This document shows, one piece after another, positions 36,560 through 52,034 of a stretch of 64,000 bases of DNA. A model generated the notes under the pieces. The model did no database searches and was not told the origin of the DNA. It saw only the letters and a program-made list of their open reading frames with translations. Source of the DNA: Pezizomycotina sp. ARF18 (taxonomy: Eukaryota > Ascomycota); NCBI GenBank assembly GCA_002224055.1, contig AZLU01000020.1, forward strand, positions 1 through 64,000. The letters run 5' to 3'. Position 1 is the first letter of the stretch. Each line of letters starts with the position of its first letter. Made by a program: the position numbers and the translations under genes.

Positions 36560-39500
36560 ATGGATTACGCCGCCCTTCGACACACGACGCTTGATTCCGG
36601 CGTGGACGAGGAAGCTGTCACCGTTAACACAAGAGCTTTGGTAAGTCAACGCTGTAAAACCCCAAAGTCCATCCGTTCTGTTCTCTCTTGGTTTTCTAAC
36701 ATTTTCCTCTTTGCCTCGACGTAACAGATCGACAAGGTTCTAGCAAGGTACAGTGGAGAGTTCACGACGCTGAGAGAGCTGTTACAAAATGCTTCCGACG
36801 CCGGAGCTTCTACGGTGGAGATCAAGTTCGACACCGTCCCTATCGCCACTGCCGCCGATGCTCCCGGCTCAGAAGAAAGTCGCCTTCCGTTAACGACGAC
36901 CTAAAACGCCGCATCAAATCGAGCAAGTTCCACCGGCTGCTAGTCAGAAACGACGGGTTCCCTTTCCGGGAGGAAGATTGGAAGCGTCTCAAAAGCATAG
37001 CCGAGGGTAACCGGACGAAACGAAAATCGGAGCGTTCGGTGTTGGATTCTACAGCGTGTTCAGCGAGTGCGAGGAACCGTTCGTGTCGTCGGGGTCGGAG
37101 GCCATGGCATTTTATGGAAAGGAAACCAGCTCTTTACCCGCAGAGCTAAAGTAGCCGAACCGATCGTTTCACCACATTTCTGCTCGATTACCGAACACCT
37201 GCCGAGCCGCCCGCGCTGGATACCCTATCTCAGTTCCTAGCCACTTCGTTGACTTTCGTTGCCCTGAAGAAAATAGAGCTCCGAGTAGATGATTACCTAG
37301 TATGCTCGATATCCAAGGTGACTTCACCTGCCGCTCCTCTACCGATACCGAAGGACTTCCTGACGCAGGTTCCCCGGGGAGCCGTGACTTCACGATGCGA
37401 GTAGCCGAAGTTATCACCGAGAGCGTCCAGCTCACGCAGAGATAATGGACATCGTGACATGGAAAGAGAAGAAAACCACGTCCGTTGTCGAGTCTGTTAG
37501 CAGCGTGGTCAGTAGCGGTGTGAGGGGATTCTGGACACGCTTTTCGCAGGCCAGCGTGCCTCAACCTAGCGTGAAGTCTACGCAGTCGAAACAGGCTGCC
37601 GATTCTGGAAGCGACTTATCTAAAATTACCAAATCTACGATATTCCTAAAGGTGGCAACAGCTCAGTTGGACATCAAGGTTCCGGCCAACTTCGCAAAGG
37701 AGCTCGAACGCGCAACGAAAAAGCCGCCGCCCCGACGAACATCGCTGGCGATCTTGACCATGTCCAAGGACGAACTGAAGGCTTCCGATATTTCTTCCGG
37801 CTCGGACTCCGAGGGCTTCGTATTCGGGAACATCCTGCCAACTAAAATAGGGAAGATCTTTATCGGTTTCCCGACGCACCAAACCACTGCAATCCGTGCG
37901 CATTTTGCAGCCCATAGCTTAATTCCGACCGTTGAGCGCGAAAGCATAGATTTTAATGCTAGATGGGTCCGAGAATGGAACGCGGCCCTCCTCCGCGCTG
38001 CCGGGTACTCGCCAGGGTAATGTTCTTCAATCACATGAGCCTGTTATTGCCACAGAGAGGTAGGGTCGACTCTAAAGCGATGGAAGACGATTCTTACCGT
38101 AAAAAGATTGAAGAAAACACCGTGCACATCATGAGATGTTTGATTTCAGTATTGAGAGTACTCCAAGCGCGACGGTGGGTCAACTCATCCAGGAGGCGTC
38201 TGGGACTGTTCAAAAACCATTGAAGTCCTTAGCAATAAGGGTATACTGCCAAGTAATTCCGTTAGGTACCTTCCGGAGGGCCATGAGGATATGGTTGTTT
38301 TCTTAGAAGGGCTGCCGCTGCTATCGGAAGTCCTGAGGAAGGAAGCTTCCGGGTTTGTGCGCCAACTGCTTGCTCATAAGCTTATAACCGAGGTTTCCTT
38401 TGTGGATGTAAAAAGGGAGCTTGAGAATCACGCCTTGTCCGCCGCTACGGTCGAAAAGTTTCTGAGTTGGCTTGCAAAGAAAAGGCTCGAGGACGAACTA
38501 CCTCAGGACCTGACAAAGGAGCTGTTGGATGCAGCCATTGCAACTTCGCCTGAGACCGAAAACCCTGCCCTCGCGCCTTCGATCTTGCAGCTGCAGCACG
38601 TCCAACGTATGTAAATTCCTCGCGCATCCCGCCCGGGGTTCCGGTTCCCAACGATTGTATTCCATTCCATTTCACCAAAAATCTCAAAGAGAAGAGTTGA
38701 TCGCCCTCGGATGGAGGGAATTGGACCTCGTGACCTGGATTGACTATATCACGAAGCTGTCTCTTCATCGGATACAGACGTTCAATACAACATGGCTCTG
38801 TCGCAAAATTTTCGAGCGAGTGCTGGGAATCGTCTCAAAGTCTTTTGAGAGCTTGACCAATGACGCGAAATCCGAGATTATCCTTCGTTTAAGACAAGTT
38901 GATTGCATACCTACCTCGCGGGCATGAAAGCACCGGACCGTGCGTACTTTAGCACGGTGAAGGTATTCAGTGACTTGCCAATTTTGTCGCCGTTGATGGG
39001 AGTGAAAGAGAAGTTCCTTGTGGCCCTTGGCGTAAGAAAGACCCTCGAGCTTCTCCCTCGTTCTGGAGCGACTATCGAAGAAGCAGAAGGACCCCGGAGA
39101 TGGACCTAGCTGGAGCCATTACGACCTAATCAAATATTTTACTGGCGTCAGGGAGGATATCCCCAAGGAGGACTTCAACCGTCTACTATCTCTTCCTTTC
39201 TGTAAGAAAGAAGGTGCAGAGAACGACAACACGCTTCACAAGGCCAGCAGCCTGTTTGCTCCGAACGAAGAACTCCAAAAGCTTGGTTGTCCTATCATTC
39301 AGTGCCTAACGGCGCTCAAGGCTGGAAGAAAGGCGCTTCACCAGAGGAGAAGTTTGTACTATCCCTAGGCTTAAAGCCTTTCCCGGACGTAAATTACATG
39401 CTTCATCTTATGTCTACCGAAGACGACGGTTCTAACGTTCGAGAGACTGCCTTGAAGTATTTCATCTCGAATTACTATATAAATGGCTACAATAAATGGG

Positions 39501-42346
39501 ATTTGACTGCAGTCAAGCTTGCGATATTGCCCACCGAGATTGAAGGCACGAAGTCAGGGCATCGTCTATTCCCGCCCGCGAGGTATATACTGATCCCAGA
39601 GTGAAGTTTCTTGGATTTCCAATTCTCAGGTCCGACCTGCGCGAACATGCAGAAAGTTTGGTGTTTCGAAAGATCCCCCAATCTCTAAATGTATAAATCG
39701 CCTGATTGTTGCGCCACCGAAGACGAGAGAGGAGGCACAAGAACACTTCAGCTACTTCGCGTCACGTCTCGTGGAGATTTCGCCACAGAGTGTCGAAACC
39801 CTTTCGACATCGTATATAGTCCCCCTGGTTAAAAACGGTAAAACAAGGATGGTGGCTCCTATGAATTGCTTCTTAGGTGGTTCGAACAGCCAATACAAGG
39901 ACGTCTTCGACTTTGTCGACTTTGGTGACAACGCAAACCCGTTTCTGAGGAAGTGTGGGACGCAGCTAGAGCCATCCGTCTCGCAGATTGCATGGATGCT
40001 CACGACGGATGCCGATCGGATGCTCCTATCTTGTCAATCTAATACGAGCAAATACCTTTCTATCCTCAGGACATTGGCCGAAGCGTATCCCGAGCTTAAG
40101 AAGGACAAACCTTTGACAAGAGCTATGAAAGAGCCAATTTTTGATCGGAAATACAGAGCCCGCTAGCGGTTCATCGGCCGGAGACGCGGATGACGATGAC
40201 GATCTTCGCAGTCAGAAGGAAGCCCATCTCGCTAACGCGAGGAAATCACAATTATCGACGATATCGTCCTGTATAACATCTTCAAAGCATCCCTCCTGGC
40301 TTGCCCGCAAGATGATACACTCGAGACGTTTTATACCGCTTTGGGTGCGCAGACGCTCTCTAAGAAAATCCAGGCGGATTACAGGGTTGGACGCCAGATA
40401 TCGGACCCCAAGGAGAGTAAGAAACTGCGCGACCTTTGCCTAGAAAGATGCGCTCTCTTCTTCCACAACAACAACTCGAGTGTCCGGCACGATTCGAAAT
40501 GGTTGAATGCCAACCTGGAAGTTGTATTTGTGGAGAGCATTAAGCTCAAGAGGACCCTCCATCCTCAAATGAAGACGCATGTTCAAACCACAGGAGCCGC
40601 GCTTGCCGAGGATGGCGTGAGCGGCGCTGCTATCTTGCAAGTCTCTAAATCGGACTATAACATGTATGACATCGCTCAGCAGCTCATGCGTCCATGTTAC
40701 AGCGACCTAAACCACACTACACCCTATTACTCGAATCCCTTCTCAATACAGGTTAGTTTTATAACGTCGCCCAGTTCGTTATTTTTTCGGTTTCAGTACT
40801 AATATAAATATGATTAGATGTATACGTTTGAAAGCGAGAGGATATAACGTCGATCGCATCTTGAGAAAGAAAGAGCGAGAAGCAATTATTGCTGAACGGC
40901 AGCGTCAAAAGATCTTGGAAGCTCAGCAAAAGAGAAACAAGAAAGAGAGGAGGAAGAGAAGAAAAAGCTGGAGAAGCAAAGAGAGGAGCAATTGGCCCAT
41001 CAGAGGCTTCTCAGCAAATGGAAAAAGGCAGGGCTGAGCCAACAAAAGGTCACAACGAAAAGGCGCCACAGACGCCTTCCATGCCTGGGTCGTTCCATGA
41101 GTCTCCTCCCAATTCTCCTCCTCGGCCGCACGTCCAGGATCCAATGCAACCTAATCAACCGGGGAAGTCGCGGAAAAACATTCTTACATCCCTGACTAGA
41201 AGCCTCGGGATTGGTTCGCAGCACGATGATCCGAAAAGGGGAGGAGATCGCCACTCACCCAGTCTTTAGCAGATGGCAGAGGTGGTCAAGTTGCCAAGCT
41301 TCCTACTGAATCGGATGTATCTACGACCTCGCCCGAAACCTTACAAAGAACTCTCCGCGATGCAGTTGGCTCCTCAAAAGCGTGGGATCAAACGAAGTGT
41401 TCTCTCGCCAGACTCACATATGGTCAAAGAGCAAGAGTCATATTGCGATTCGACGTGTGTATTCCAGTCCCTTTGCATCAATTACTGCCACTGTTTTGCA
41501 CCAATCACGGATTGAACCGTATATCGCAAATTGATGCTGATTAATATTTATTCATTATTAGGCCGGCAAGGATATCGTCCTCTTCAGCGAACAAGACGAG
41601 ATATTGGTGTATACGTACCCAGGACTATGGCTGATGCTGACAAGGCCGAGTTTTGGCAACAATATGAAAATGAGATCGAAATATTCGCTAGCGCAATTAT
41701 CAGCAAGCTCTCTCTTGTAGACACCATCCCTCAATTACGTCAAAGAAGGAACTCTCACAGAACTCTATGAACGCTAACACTTTTATCCTCTAACGAAATG
41801 TAGACTTTCGATTTGAAGAAACAGGCGGTCTCAATCTTTTATGACCCAACCAGGACTATTGCCTTCAACATCCGAGGTTCCCTCTTCTGCAACCTGTTCT
41901 ACTATTTGAAACTCCATGCGGCTGCTTGCGAGGTCGGTGATATCAACGAGCGATTGTCTACTGGTTTGTGGTGTTGTGCCATGGTAAGTTACAGATATTT
42001 GCGCTACAGGCTACAACTCTTGAAACTCCTACTAAAAAATTTTCTTTTCTTTTTCAGAACTCGCGCACAACCTCGTATCGGACATTCAGCAGCCCATTCA
42101 TTCTACACGGAATCATTCGTCCAGCAGTATTTCTATAAGATTGCGCTCATGACGATGTCCAGCGGCGGCCGCCTCCTAAAATCTCGGCCATCATATAGAG
42201 TATATTCTAGAGCAATCCGCCTGGTAGTAATTACCTTCCCCCCTGTAATATTTTTCGCGTTATGTATAAGTGATATGACGTTACGCCTTTCTGTCCACTA
42301 CTTTCAGCGCAGGTGTTCTTCTTTTTCAGTTTCACACGAGTATTAG
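36560..42346 (+). CDS. Giant GHKL (Hsp90-like) ATPase with C-terminal HExxH domain
   Basis: This resembles the large fungal family with a sacsin/Hsp90-type ATPase fold and a long conserved body (often listed as DUF3684). The start gives MDYAALRHTTLDSGVDEEAV; an intron follows at 36644-36726. The GHKL N box is LRELLQNASDAGAST (catalytic-type E and N), then LLVRNDGFPFREEDW and the glycine box IGAFGVGFYSVF. The body includes TSLTFVALKKIELRVDDYL, NILPTKIGKIFIGFPTHQTT and EDDGSNVRETALKYFIS. A very basic coiled stretch follows (RKRRKKLEKQREEQLAHQRL, about 40.9 kb), then a low-complexity linker. The end carries FYDPTRTIAFNIRGSLFCNL and, across an intron (41981-42055), YWFVVLCHELAHNLVSD and HSAAHSFYTESFVQQYF. 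HELAH is a zinc-peptidase-type motif. The exact stop is uncertain because of frame breaks; 42346 is the end of the last open frame. Confidence 0.85.
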
Positions 42347-42955
42347 AAGCGTAGATTGCAGTTTTTTCCTTCTTTCTTTCTTTTTTTTTTTTTTCTTTTC
42401 CCCCCTTTTTTATCTTTCTCCCTATTCATATAGAGATCGATACGCATAAAGTCATGTAAACAACGTATACCCATGTAGGCTGCTTTGATTACGGAGTTTG
42501 GACATTTTAAAGGTTAGAGCTTCGACGGTACTTGAAAGTATAGATATAAATGCGATATCAGTAGACTAATGTTTAAATGACTCGCAAGCAAATAAGATAC
42601 TCAGAAACCTTTCCTTTCGTACTATATATATATATATATATGATGAAGTGTCTCGTAGTTACAGCTATAGTAGGAAATTTCTCAGATCACAATATAGTAC
42701 GGAATACATCTATCCAGCCTGTATCATATAGCGCTAATTGTGAGACGGAATAACTATAATCCGGTAGACATTTTTGGTGACCTTTCTAATTTTTTTTTGC
42801 ACCTGCGGACTGTACCACTCGAATTTCAAAACCCCCACCAATGACCAAATTCTAAGTCAATTTCCATTGGATATCAGCTTAAGCACTTTTTCTTCTTGGA
42901 AAGGCCCCACAGATGGGTTTAGGCTCGTAAAACGCCGACCAAAGCGGGTAAAGCG
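42347..42955. other. Intergenic between GHKL gene and LeuRS
   Basis: About 600 bases in tandem orientation. It contains a T/C-rich tract at 42361-42410 and a (TA)n at 42624-42641. No gene was seen. It holds the 3' end of the first gene and the promoter of the LeuRS gene. Confidence 0.6.
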
Positions 42956-45963
<3,008 letters not shown>

Positions 45964-46082
45964 TATCAAAAAAAAAAAAAAAAATCATTTTTATGATAAA
46001 TGTATACACCGCCTATGTACATATGTAGATATTAAATAGGACGCAGGAGACCTAGATATCTTTTCTCTCTAACCAACTCCAG

Positions 46083-47187
46083 TCACCAAAAGCCTTTCCT
46101 CCAGGCCACCACGTTTCTGTCTAAACCGGCATAATCTTTCCAGATTACAGCCTCCACCTTTGAGATTCCAGTTATTCTTTACCCTCTGCGCTTGTTTTGC
46201 ACATCCCACCTCTGCTATTATCGCCTTAGCCAAAACTTTGGAGGCAATTTTTTCATAGCAGGATAGAAGAGATCTTCATGGTGGAGACTATTCGAACTCG
46301 GAACTTCTTTAGGAGGCGTTAGAGCTACCCGAGTTCAAATAACTCACGCTAACGGGTTGTCTTTCCAGAGCTTCTGCAGAAATGTACGGTGGATTGGCAA
46401 CGATAACGTCCACCGCAGTTCCCATACTACGCTCGGAGAAGACCCTTGGGAGAAGTGCGACCTGATTCGTCCAACTACCTCTTCCGTATTTTGGATGACA
46501 TCTCCAAGATAATGAGACTCCAGCATCCCGCCGTAATTTCCTTCGCGGATATTAATTTTATAGACTGGTTCGCGATTCTTAATGCTAAACCGGAGTTATC
46601 AATCCCTAGATCCTGCTCTTCGGTTAGATTTTGGGCCAGGAGAAGGCAATGGATCCTGGCCCGGTGCAAAGTCGATGATGTTCAACCTGCCTGTTGTATT
46701 TACCTTGAGCAGCTCCGAAAGCGATTGAACCGTCTCTTCGGTTTCGCTCCTGTCATTCAAGGGCAATGAATAGATATTAGCAAATCCCGATTTTTTCGTC
46801 ATCACTATATTCCATTTATTGTGTAGCGAATATGTATAGATTTACTTCGTCGAAAAAAAAAAAAAGAAGAGATAGGTCAAAACGAACCGCGGACAAAGCA
46901 CGCCGGGACGGCATATAATATTAACGCGCCAAATGGATGCGAGCCTAAGATGTACTGCAGCGCTTTCCCTGGCTCCTCTGCCTGCAGAGCCTGTGAAGAA
47001 GCGCATTTGCTTCAGGAACTTTGAGAGGCGCGATGAGGGCGCCTGCTTCACGGATCTCGAACATGCTCACCAGCCAACGAAGCTCAGCCCTCGCACTGTC
47101 GAGCTCGCGGACTTCGCGGAGGACCAACGGAAGGAATCGGTGGATCCTGTTCGCTTTGCGTATCAGCGCCTTGTCTATCCGTGGCAT
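46083..47187 (-). CDS. MTQ1: HemK-type glutamine N5-methyltransferase, mitochondrial
   Basis: This SAM-dependent enzyme methylates the glutamine of the GGQ motif in mitochondrial release factors. The start at 47187 gives MPRIDKALIRKANRIHRFLP, then DSARAELRWL and LHRLCRQRSQGK. The next block, CRPGVLCPR, is joined across an intron (about 46767-46890) to SETEETVQSLSELLK. The SAM site follows (LNIIDFA.G.G, LLLAQNL). The catalytic NPPY motif, in VIVANPPYISAEALE, lies near 46385-46425. The C-terminal part reads VALTPPKEVPSSNSLHHEDL, then FYP, and ends WRKGFW-stop at 46083. About 300 residues match the family. Several single-base breaks occur. It is divergent to AIM32. Confidence 0.9.
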
Positions 47188-48481
47188 TAAATGGTGTATA
47201 ATTCTACAAAAAAGAAAAATGAGTCGTTATGAGAAGCGATTTCTACAACCAGCGCATTCTGGAAATTTGAGCTTGATACGTATCTGATAATAATATAGGC
47301 TTTTTTTTTTTTTTTTTTTTTTTTTAATACTGCTCTCTTTAGCGAGAAACCCGTGAGACAGCAATTCTTCGTCCCAAGATAACCCAGGTAAGAGATATCA
47401 AGATGCCCTTGCTTTCGATGAGGCTCGGAATCTGCAGCTACCAGGTACATCCAACCCGATTACCAGTTTTTCCGACCGAATCAGTTGGCTAACGTATTGC
47501 TTTTTCCTTGGGTGATTTCCAGGAACCCGTCGGCTTTATGACTTGCTTTTACGTCCTTCTCCGGCCGACCTCCCAAAGGGTTTTTTTTTCCCTTCGCTCA
47601 GTTTTTCGAAATGTATATAATAATAACTGTGCGACACGGAGGAAGCAATTAACAATGATTACAACGTCATTCTATTCCACCTCGGATATAAGAGGTAGCT
47701 GAAGGTTTTGCAATTGCAAAGATCCGCCGTCGCCGCTCGCAACCACTTTTCTAATATTACCATAAAATTTCTGTTCTTACTGCTACTAATGGCGATATTT
47801 CGGTTAACATGCGGCGGGGTGCGGTTCGCCTTGAATCCATTTGCGATACGCGACCGTTCCACTCAAGCGTTAGAAGCTTCTCTTCTTCCCTCTCGCCTCT
47901 TCTACCACCGCTGTGTGTCCGACGTGCGATTGCGGCCCGGAGCTCAGCGACGAATTCGATAGAGAAGAAGCTGGAAGGGAACACTATCGATAGGAAAACC
48001 ACTCTTCAGGCCTTGTCCCCCGCCATAGGGTTCACCTGACTATATCGACGGGCAGGTCGGATTGGAGAGTAATTTCGAGCTTTGAGGAGAATACATTGGC
48101 GCGAGATGTCAAAGGTAGACCAAAAAGAAAAAAAAATTCAAAATTCATATCACCTTCGGCAATTTGCAATTGAATGATATAGTTTTCTACAAATTTAGAT
48201 CTGTGCATTCTTTTTTCACATATATTAATCACTTTATCCGTGCGTCACTTCTTTTATAGCTCTCGTTGGAAGGGGAGGTCGTTATAACAATGTACGTCCT
48301 CTCCAGAAAATCTTGAACCTCTTACCGATAAGCTTCGCCGGGAGGTACACCATGCCTATTTAACTCATTACTTGTGTAGCAGTAGCTGATAGCCACTATT
48401 TCCAACCACCAAAAAAAAAAAAAAAAAAATAGCCCTTTTGGAACGTCCTGGTATCAAATACATCACTACCGGTAGATCATC
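47188..48481. other. Divergent intergenic region MTQ1/AIM32
   Basis: About 1.3 kb with no recognised gene. It contains a T26 tract at 47300-47325 and an A tract near 48413-48429. A minus-strand open frame at 47757-48002 has no family resemblance. Confidence 0.55.
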
Positions 48482-49403
48482 ATGAGAAGCGCAAAGAAGA
48501 CTTGCCCACCTATTCCTCAGCGACAATTCCCGTTCGGTTTACATTTCCCTACATACCGCAACGCCGACGGCGATAGAGAACTTCGTCCAGGGTTACCTTC
48601 GGAACCCGACGACGAGCTCGACGTCCTCCGTCTGTCGAACGCGCATGCGAGCTCCTTCCGGCACGAAGTCTCTTCCACATTTAACGTCGAGCCCCACGAG
48701 GCGGCCGTGGTTGACCAAACGCCCGCGATCTTTATCTGCGGGCATGGTAAACGAGACCTCAGGTGCGGCGTCATAGGCCCGCTGCTCCTGGACGAATTTC
48801 CGCAAGATATTATCAACAAGGGGAGTCCATCTGGGAGATAATAGTCGTAGCTTGCAACGTCTTTGAAGAAGGCAAAGATGGGACTTATCACGCATATAAG
48901 CGGCCATAAATTTGCTGGTAACGTTGTTATGTTTCTCAGTATAGCGTCCAAAAAACAACCCAAGTCACACATAATTTCCCCTGATACCTGCCTGCTTATC
49001 TCTCAGCTGTAAATATATATGCATATATCTACTTACTTTGCTGATATTTCTTTTAGCGCGGACCATCCCATTTCGGTCGCTGTGAACAACAGTCAAGGAG
49101 AATGCGCATCATCTGGTGCAGGAAAGAACAATATGGGGGATATGGTACGGCCGCGTAAGTCCGCAACACTGCGCAGGTATCGCGGACGAGACAACCAAAG
49201 GCCATATCCTTGAAGACCTCCTGAGGGGTATCGTCGCCGGTGACGGAAGAATAATACCTGATACGCCTAAATACTCGTCTGCATGTGCTCTATCTATAGA
49301 ACTTTCTCATAAAGTAAAACGCGCGCGGGTGGAAAAGAAGAGAGACCGCCTGGAACATCCTAGGGCCCTGTTAGAGCAGGATGGAGTGAAGATGCAACGA
49401 TAA
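48482..49403 (+). CDS. AIM32: Aim32-like thioredoxin-fold ferredoxin
   Basis: This belongs to the Apd1/Aim32 family of sucrase/ferredoxin-like proteins, which bind a [2Fe-2S] cluster with two Cys and two His. Both ligand pairs are visible: Cys at 48737 and 48764 in FICGHGKRDLRCGVIGP (C-x8-C), and His at 48893 and 48905 in THISGHKFAGNVV (H-x3-H). LLLDEFPQDI lies between. After an intron ending near 49056, IWYGRVSPQHCAGIADETTK and EDLLRGIVAG complete the family signature. The last frame runs on to a stop at 49403, a basic tail that may be longer than usual. The start at 48482 is the first ATG of the open frame and gives MRSAKKTCPPIP. The yeast protein is mitochondrial and linked to redox quality control. 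Frame breaks lie near 48800-48850. Confidence 0.85.
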
Positions 49404-50427
49404 AGAGCTAAATAATAATATATTAAAAAAAGTTGGAGAGCATTGACGAAGTGTCGCAGATAAATCAGAAACATGCGCTTTCCGAACGTCCCCCTCCTCT
49501 TTCACCTCTCCATATCTCTATCCCCCCCAGTCACACGTGAGCAAGAGAGTAAATCGGTATCGTTCGTCACAGAGTCTTCTGAAAATCATTCTACGTGCTC
49601 AGCATATCAGTCAATAAATATTTCATCCGTGATTTCTTTTTTTTCTTTCTTTTTTCTTTCTTTCTTTTTCTTCAACATGCTGAAACTTGAAACAAATCCT
49701 CTCCTTTCGTGTGCTGCAGCCTGCACGTGGCAATACTCAACACTCAAACCTCAAAAATCGTTACCCGAGCCTAAAAGGGTAATCGTTATATTACCGGATC
49801 CGGAAGTTCCTGGGGATGAAACGTGTCGGCGCTAAGTGTAACCTGAGAGAAACAAAAACTTGCGAAGAGAAGCACGTTGCTGATGAAGATTTTTAATAAA
49901 TTTCACGATCACAAAACCTTGATGACGAGGATCGTGAAATCATTTATTATTATTAAAACGGCCTGGGATATTGCAAGGCTAAATTATGCAAGGTAGTAAA
50001 TATGTAATGGTTTCTCCAAGTTTCAGAAGAATTTGTCCTTACCCATCGTTTTTATTTTTTTTTTTTTTTGTCTTTCCTTGGAGCCGAGTTTCAACGGAAG
50101 TGTAACGTGCTTAGAAGCTTCTCTGACATTGTTCCTTCTTGTCGCATTTCTTCCCATGTCTTTCAGCGCTGAGGATCAAGTGCGATCCAAGCCTTGTAAG
50201 CACGTTAGCGCGCCCAAAGTCTATCACACTTTTATTGCGATAAAGGATGATCACAAAGTAACGTGTTGGTTTTTGTTACCGGGGTGAACTCTGGCTATAG
50301 AGCTCCCGATGGGTATATCTTTTACCAGATAATTACCCCAATTTTTCCCATCGGCAAAATTATATCTGCGAACAAAGATAGGCAGGATAAATAGAGCTTG
50401 AAGCTATCCTTTCCCGTAAGGATCCGG

Positions 50428-50463
<36 letters not shown>

Positions 50464-51409
50464 TTACTTGAGCTCTGATGCCTACACGTGGAGGTGTCGA
50501 TAAAATGATAGATATATATATTTAGTAACTGCTTATTATATTCAACATTTAAATGAGAGGGAAAGATTGGGGCGAAGTCGTACTTTTTTGCTTTGAGTGT
50601 CTCAGTTGCTGCAATAATTACTTACTTGACGATAATATAGGTTATAGCCCAAACGGACGCGGACACGGGGCTTCTGCTCAGTCTGGATCGACCAAATTTC
50701 CACCACCCTACCTCCTTTTTACACCTTTCTTTTGGAGCCCACAAAAAAAAGAAATTAAAAAAAAAAAAGAAAAAGACTATAGGGTAATATCGCACTTATT
50801 GGTGGGAAGATACTGGGGGTTATCAGTGCTGTACAGCAGATGCGTAGGCACGCCGCACGCCGCACGTAGGTTAATGTAATGTGAGTGTAAAATTGTGTGT
50901 TATGATCTGTGTGGGTGGATGCACCTCATGGTACCTTGCATAATCGATAGAAGCGAAAGAAAAAGTGGGCTGCAGGGGAAATATTTTTGAAAAAGTAAAA
51001 CAAGCGTTGCGGAATTAAACGGAGGAAAGGGGAAAGGAAATCATCTATTATTATTACAGCGATAGTAATGTAAAACCGCAATTTTTTGGGTCATCAACTG
51101 AACGAAGATCACCCGGTATATATTCCAGAAAAGAAAAAAAAAAAAAAAAAAAAATTTTTTTAGGCCCGTCTTTTTTTACGATTCAGGAAATGGTCCTTCC
51201 TGATTTAGATTCTTAATTTTTTAGTCCAATATGAAATCTTAAACTCATTGAAGAACGGCTAATCTTACCTTTTTTATGATCACTTGAGATTTTTTCCAAG
51301 TACTTCTTTTCCCATCTCTTCTCCAGAAACACGTTCAAGACCCTAGCAGCTCCTGCCTCCCACATCAACCGGCTCACCGGGTACTATAGTCTGACAAACA
51401 ATAGAGACG
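49404..51409. other. Gene-poor low-complexity stretch
   Basis: About 2 kb without a recognisable gene. It has T-rich tracts at 49626-49672 and 50047-50069, T30 at 50430-50458 and A21-T8 at 51134-51162. A strong hairpin at 49895-49945 is listed separately. Several short open frames are built on the T tracts and show no homology I can recognise. Confidence 0.5.
49895..49945 (+). repeat. Inverted repeat / hairpin
   Basis: The 11-mer ATTTCACGATC at 49900-49910 is perfectly inverted as GATCGTGAAAT at 49930-49940, and the stem extends outward imperfectly into AATAA / TTATT. The loop is 19 bases. It lies about 500 bases past AIM32 in non-coding DNA. Confidence 0.85.
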
Positions 51410-52034
51410 ATGGCGCAGGATTTTAATACTCATACCTACCCCACGGGTCTTCAATGGCGTTTTCCGCGTTTCTTCCGTCGCACACGCATACCGTCCCCAA
51501 GCCGACGGACCCTGATGCCAAAATCGCCAACGCAGCCCTCGTTGCCCTCGCCGCCCTCGCCAACACCACCACCACCTCCTCCTCCTCCACATCGGCATCC
51601 TCGAACCCCACAGTCCTCATATGCAAAATGAAAATCGGGTTCAGCTTGATACTTACGAGCCGGCGGAAGAATTGTACACCGGAGTGGCATGGTAGAGGAA
51701 TGAAATACAGCCGCAACGTCAACTACTTCGGAAAAGAGTGGGAATATCTCGTTATGTTTGAATATCGGGTTACGCGGTGGAGTATAAGTTCGCGGGTGAT
51801 TGTATTGCAGTATTCCCTGCAACACCTGAAAATAAAGCCAAGATGCAAAAGGCGGGCCTCAAGTTCGCCAGGGAAGGGATTTGCCGAGGAGCTCAAACCG
51901 GCAGCACTTCTTTACGCGGCGGAAGAGCTTCTGTGGACGAAGACGATGAAGAGGATGTTGTGCCGGACGGGTTCGGAGGAGACAAGAGGCAGATCAGGAA
52001 TGGAGGCTTCATCTTCATGGCGGGTAGCAACTAG
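51410..52034 (+). CDS. Possible unrecognised small protein
   Basis: I do not recognise a family. An ATG at 51410 (MAQDFNTHTYPTG) opens a stretch with coding-like GC content. Plus-strand frames cover it, including a Ser/Thr-rich segment (ALANTTTTSSSSTSASS). A coherent final frame at 51777-52034 reads EYKFAGDCIAVFPATPENKA, ends in an acidic patch (SVDEDDEEDVVPDG), then NGGFIFMAGSN-stop. At least two frame changes would be needed to join these, in line with the single-base errors elsewhere in the window. The other strand is also partly open here, so strand and limits are uncertain. Confidence 0.35.

Noticed and set aside
47757-48002. Minus-strand frame upstream of MTQ1 as an extra exon or gene
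   Set aside because: MTQ1 already has a complete family N terminus at 47187, and the frame has no recognisable similarity.
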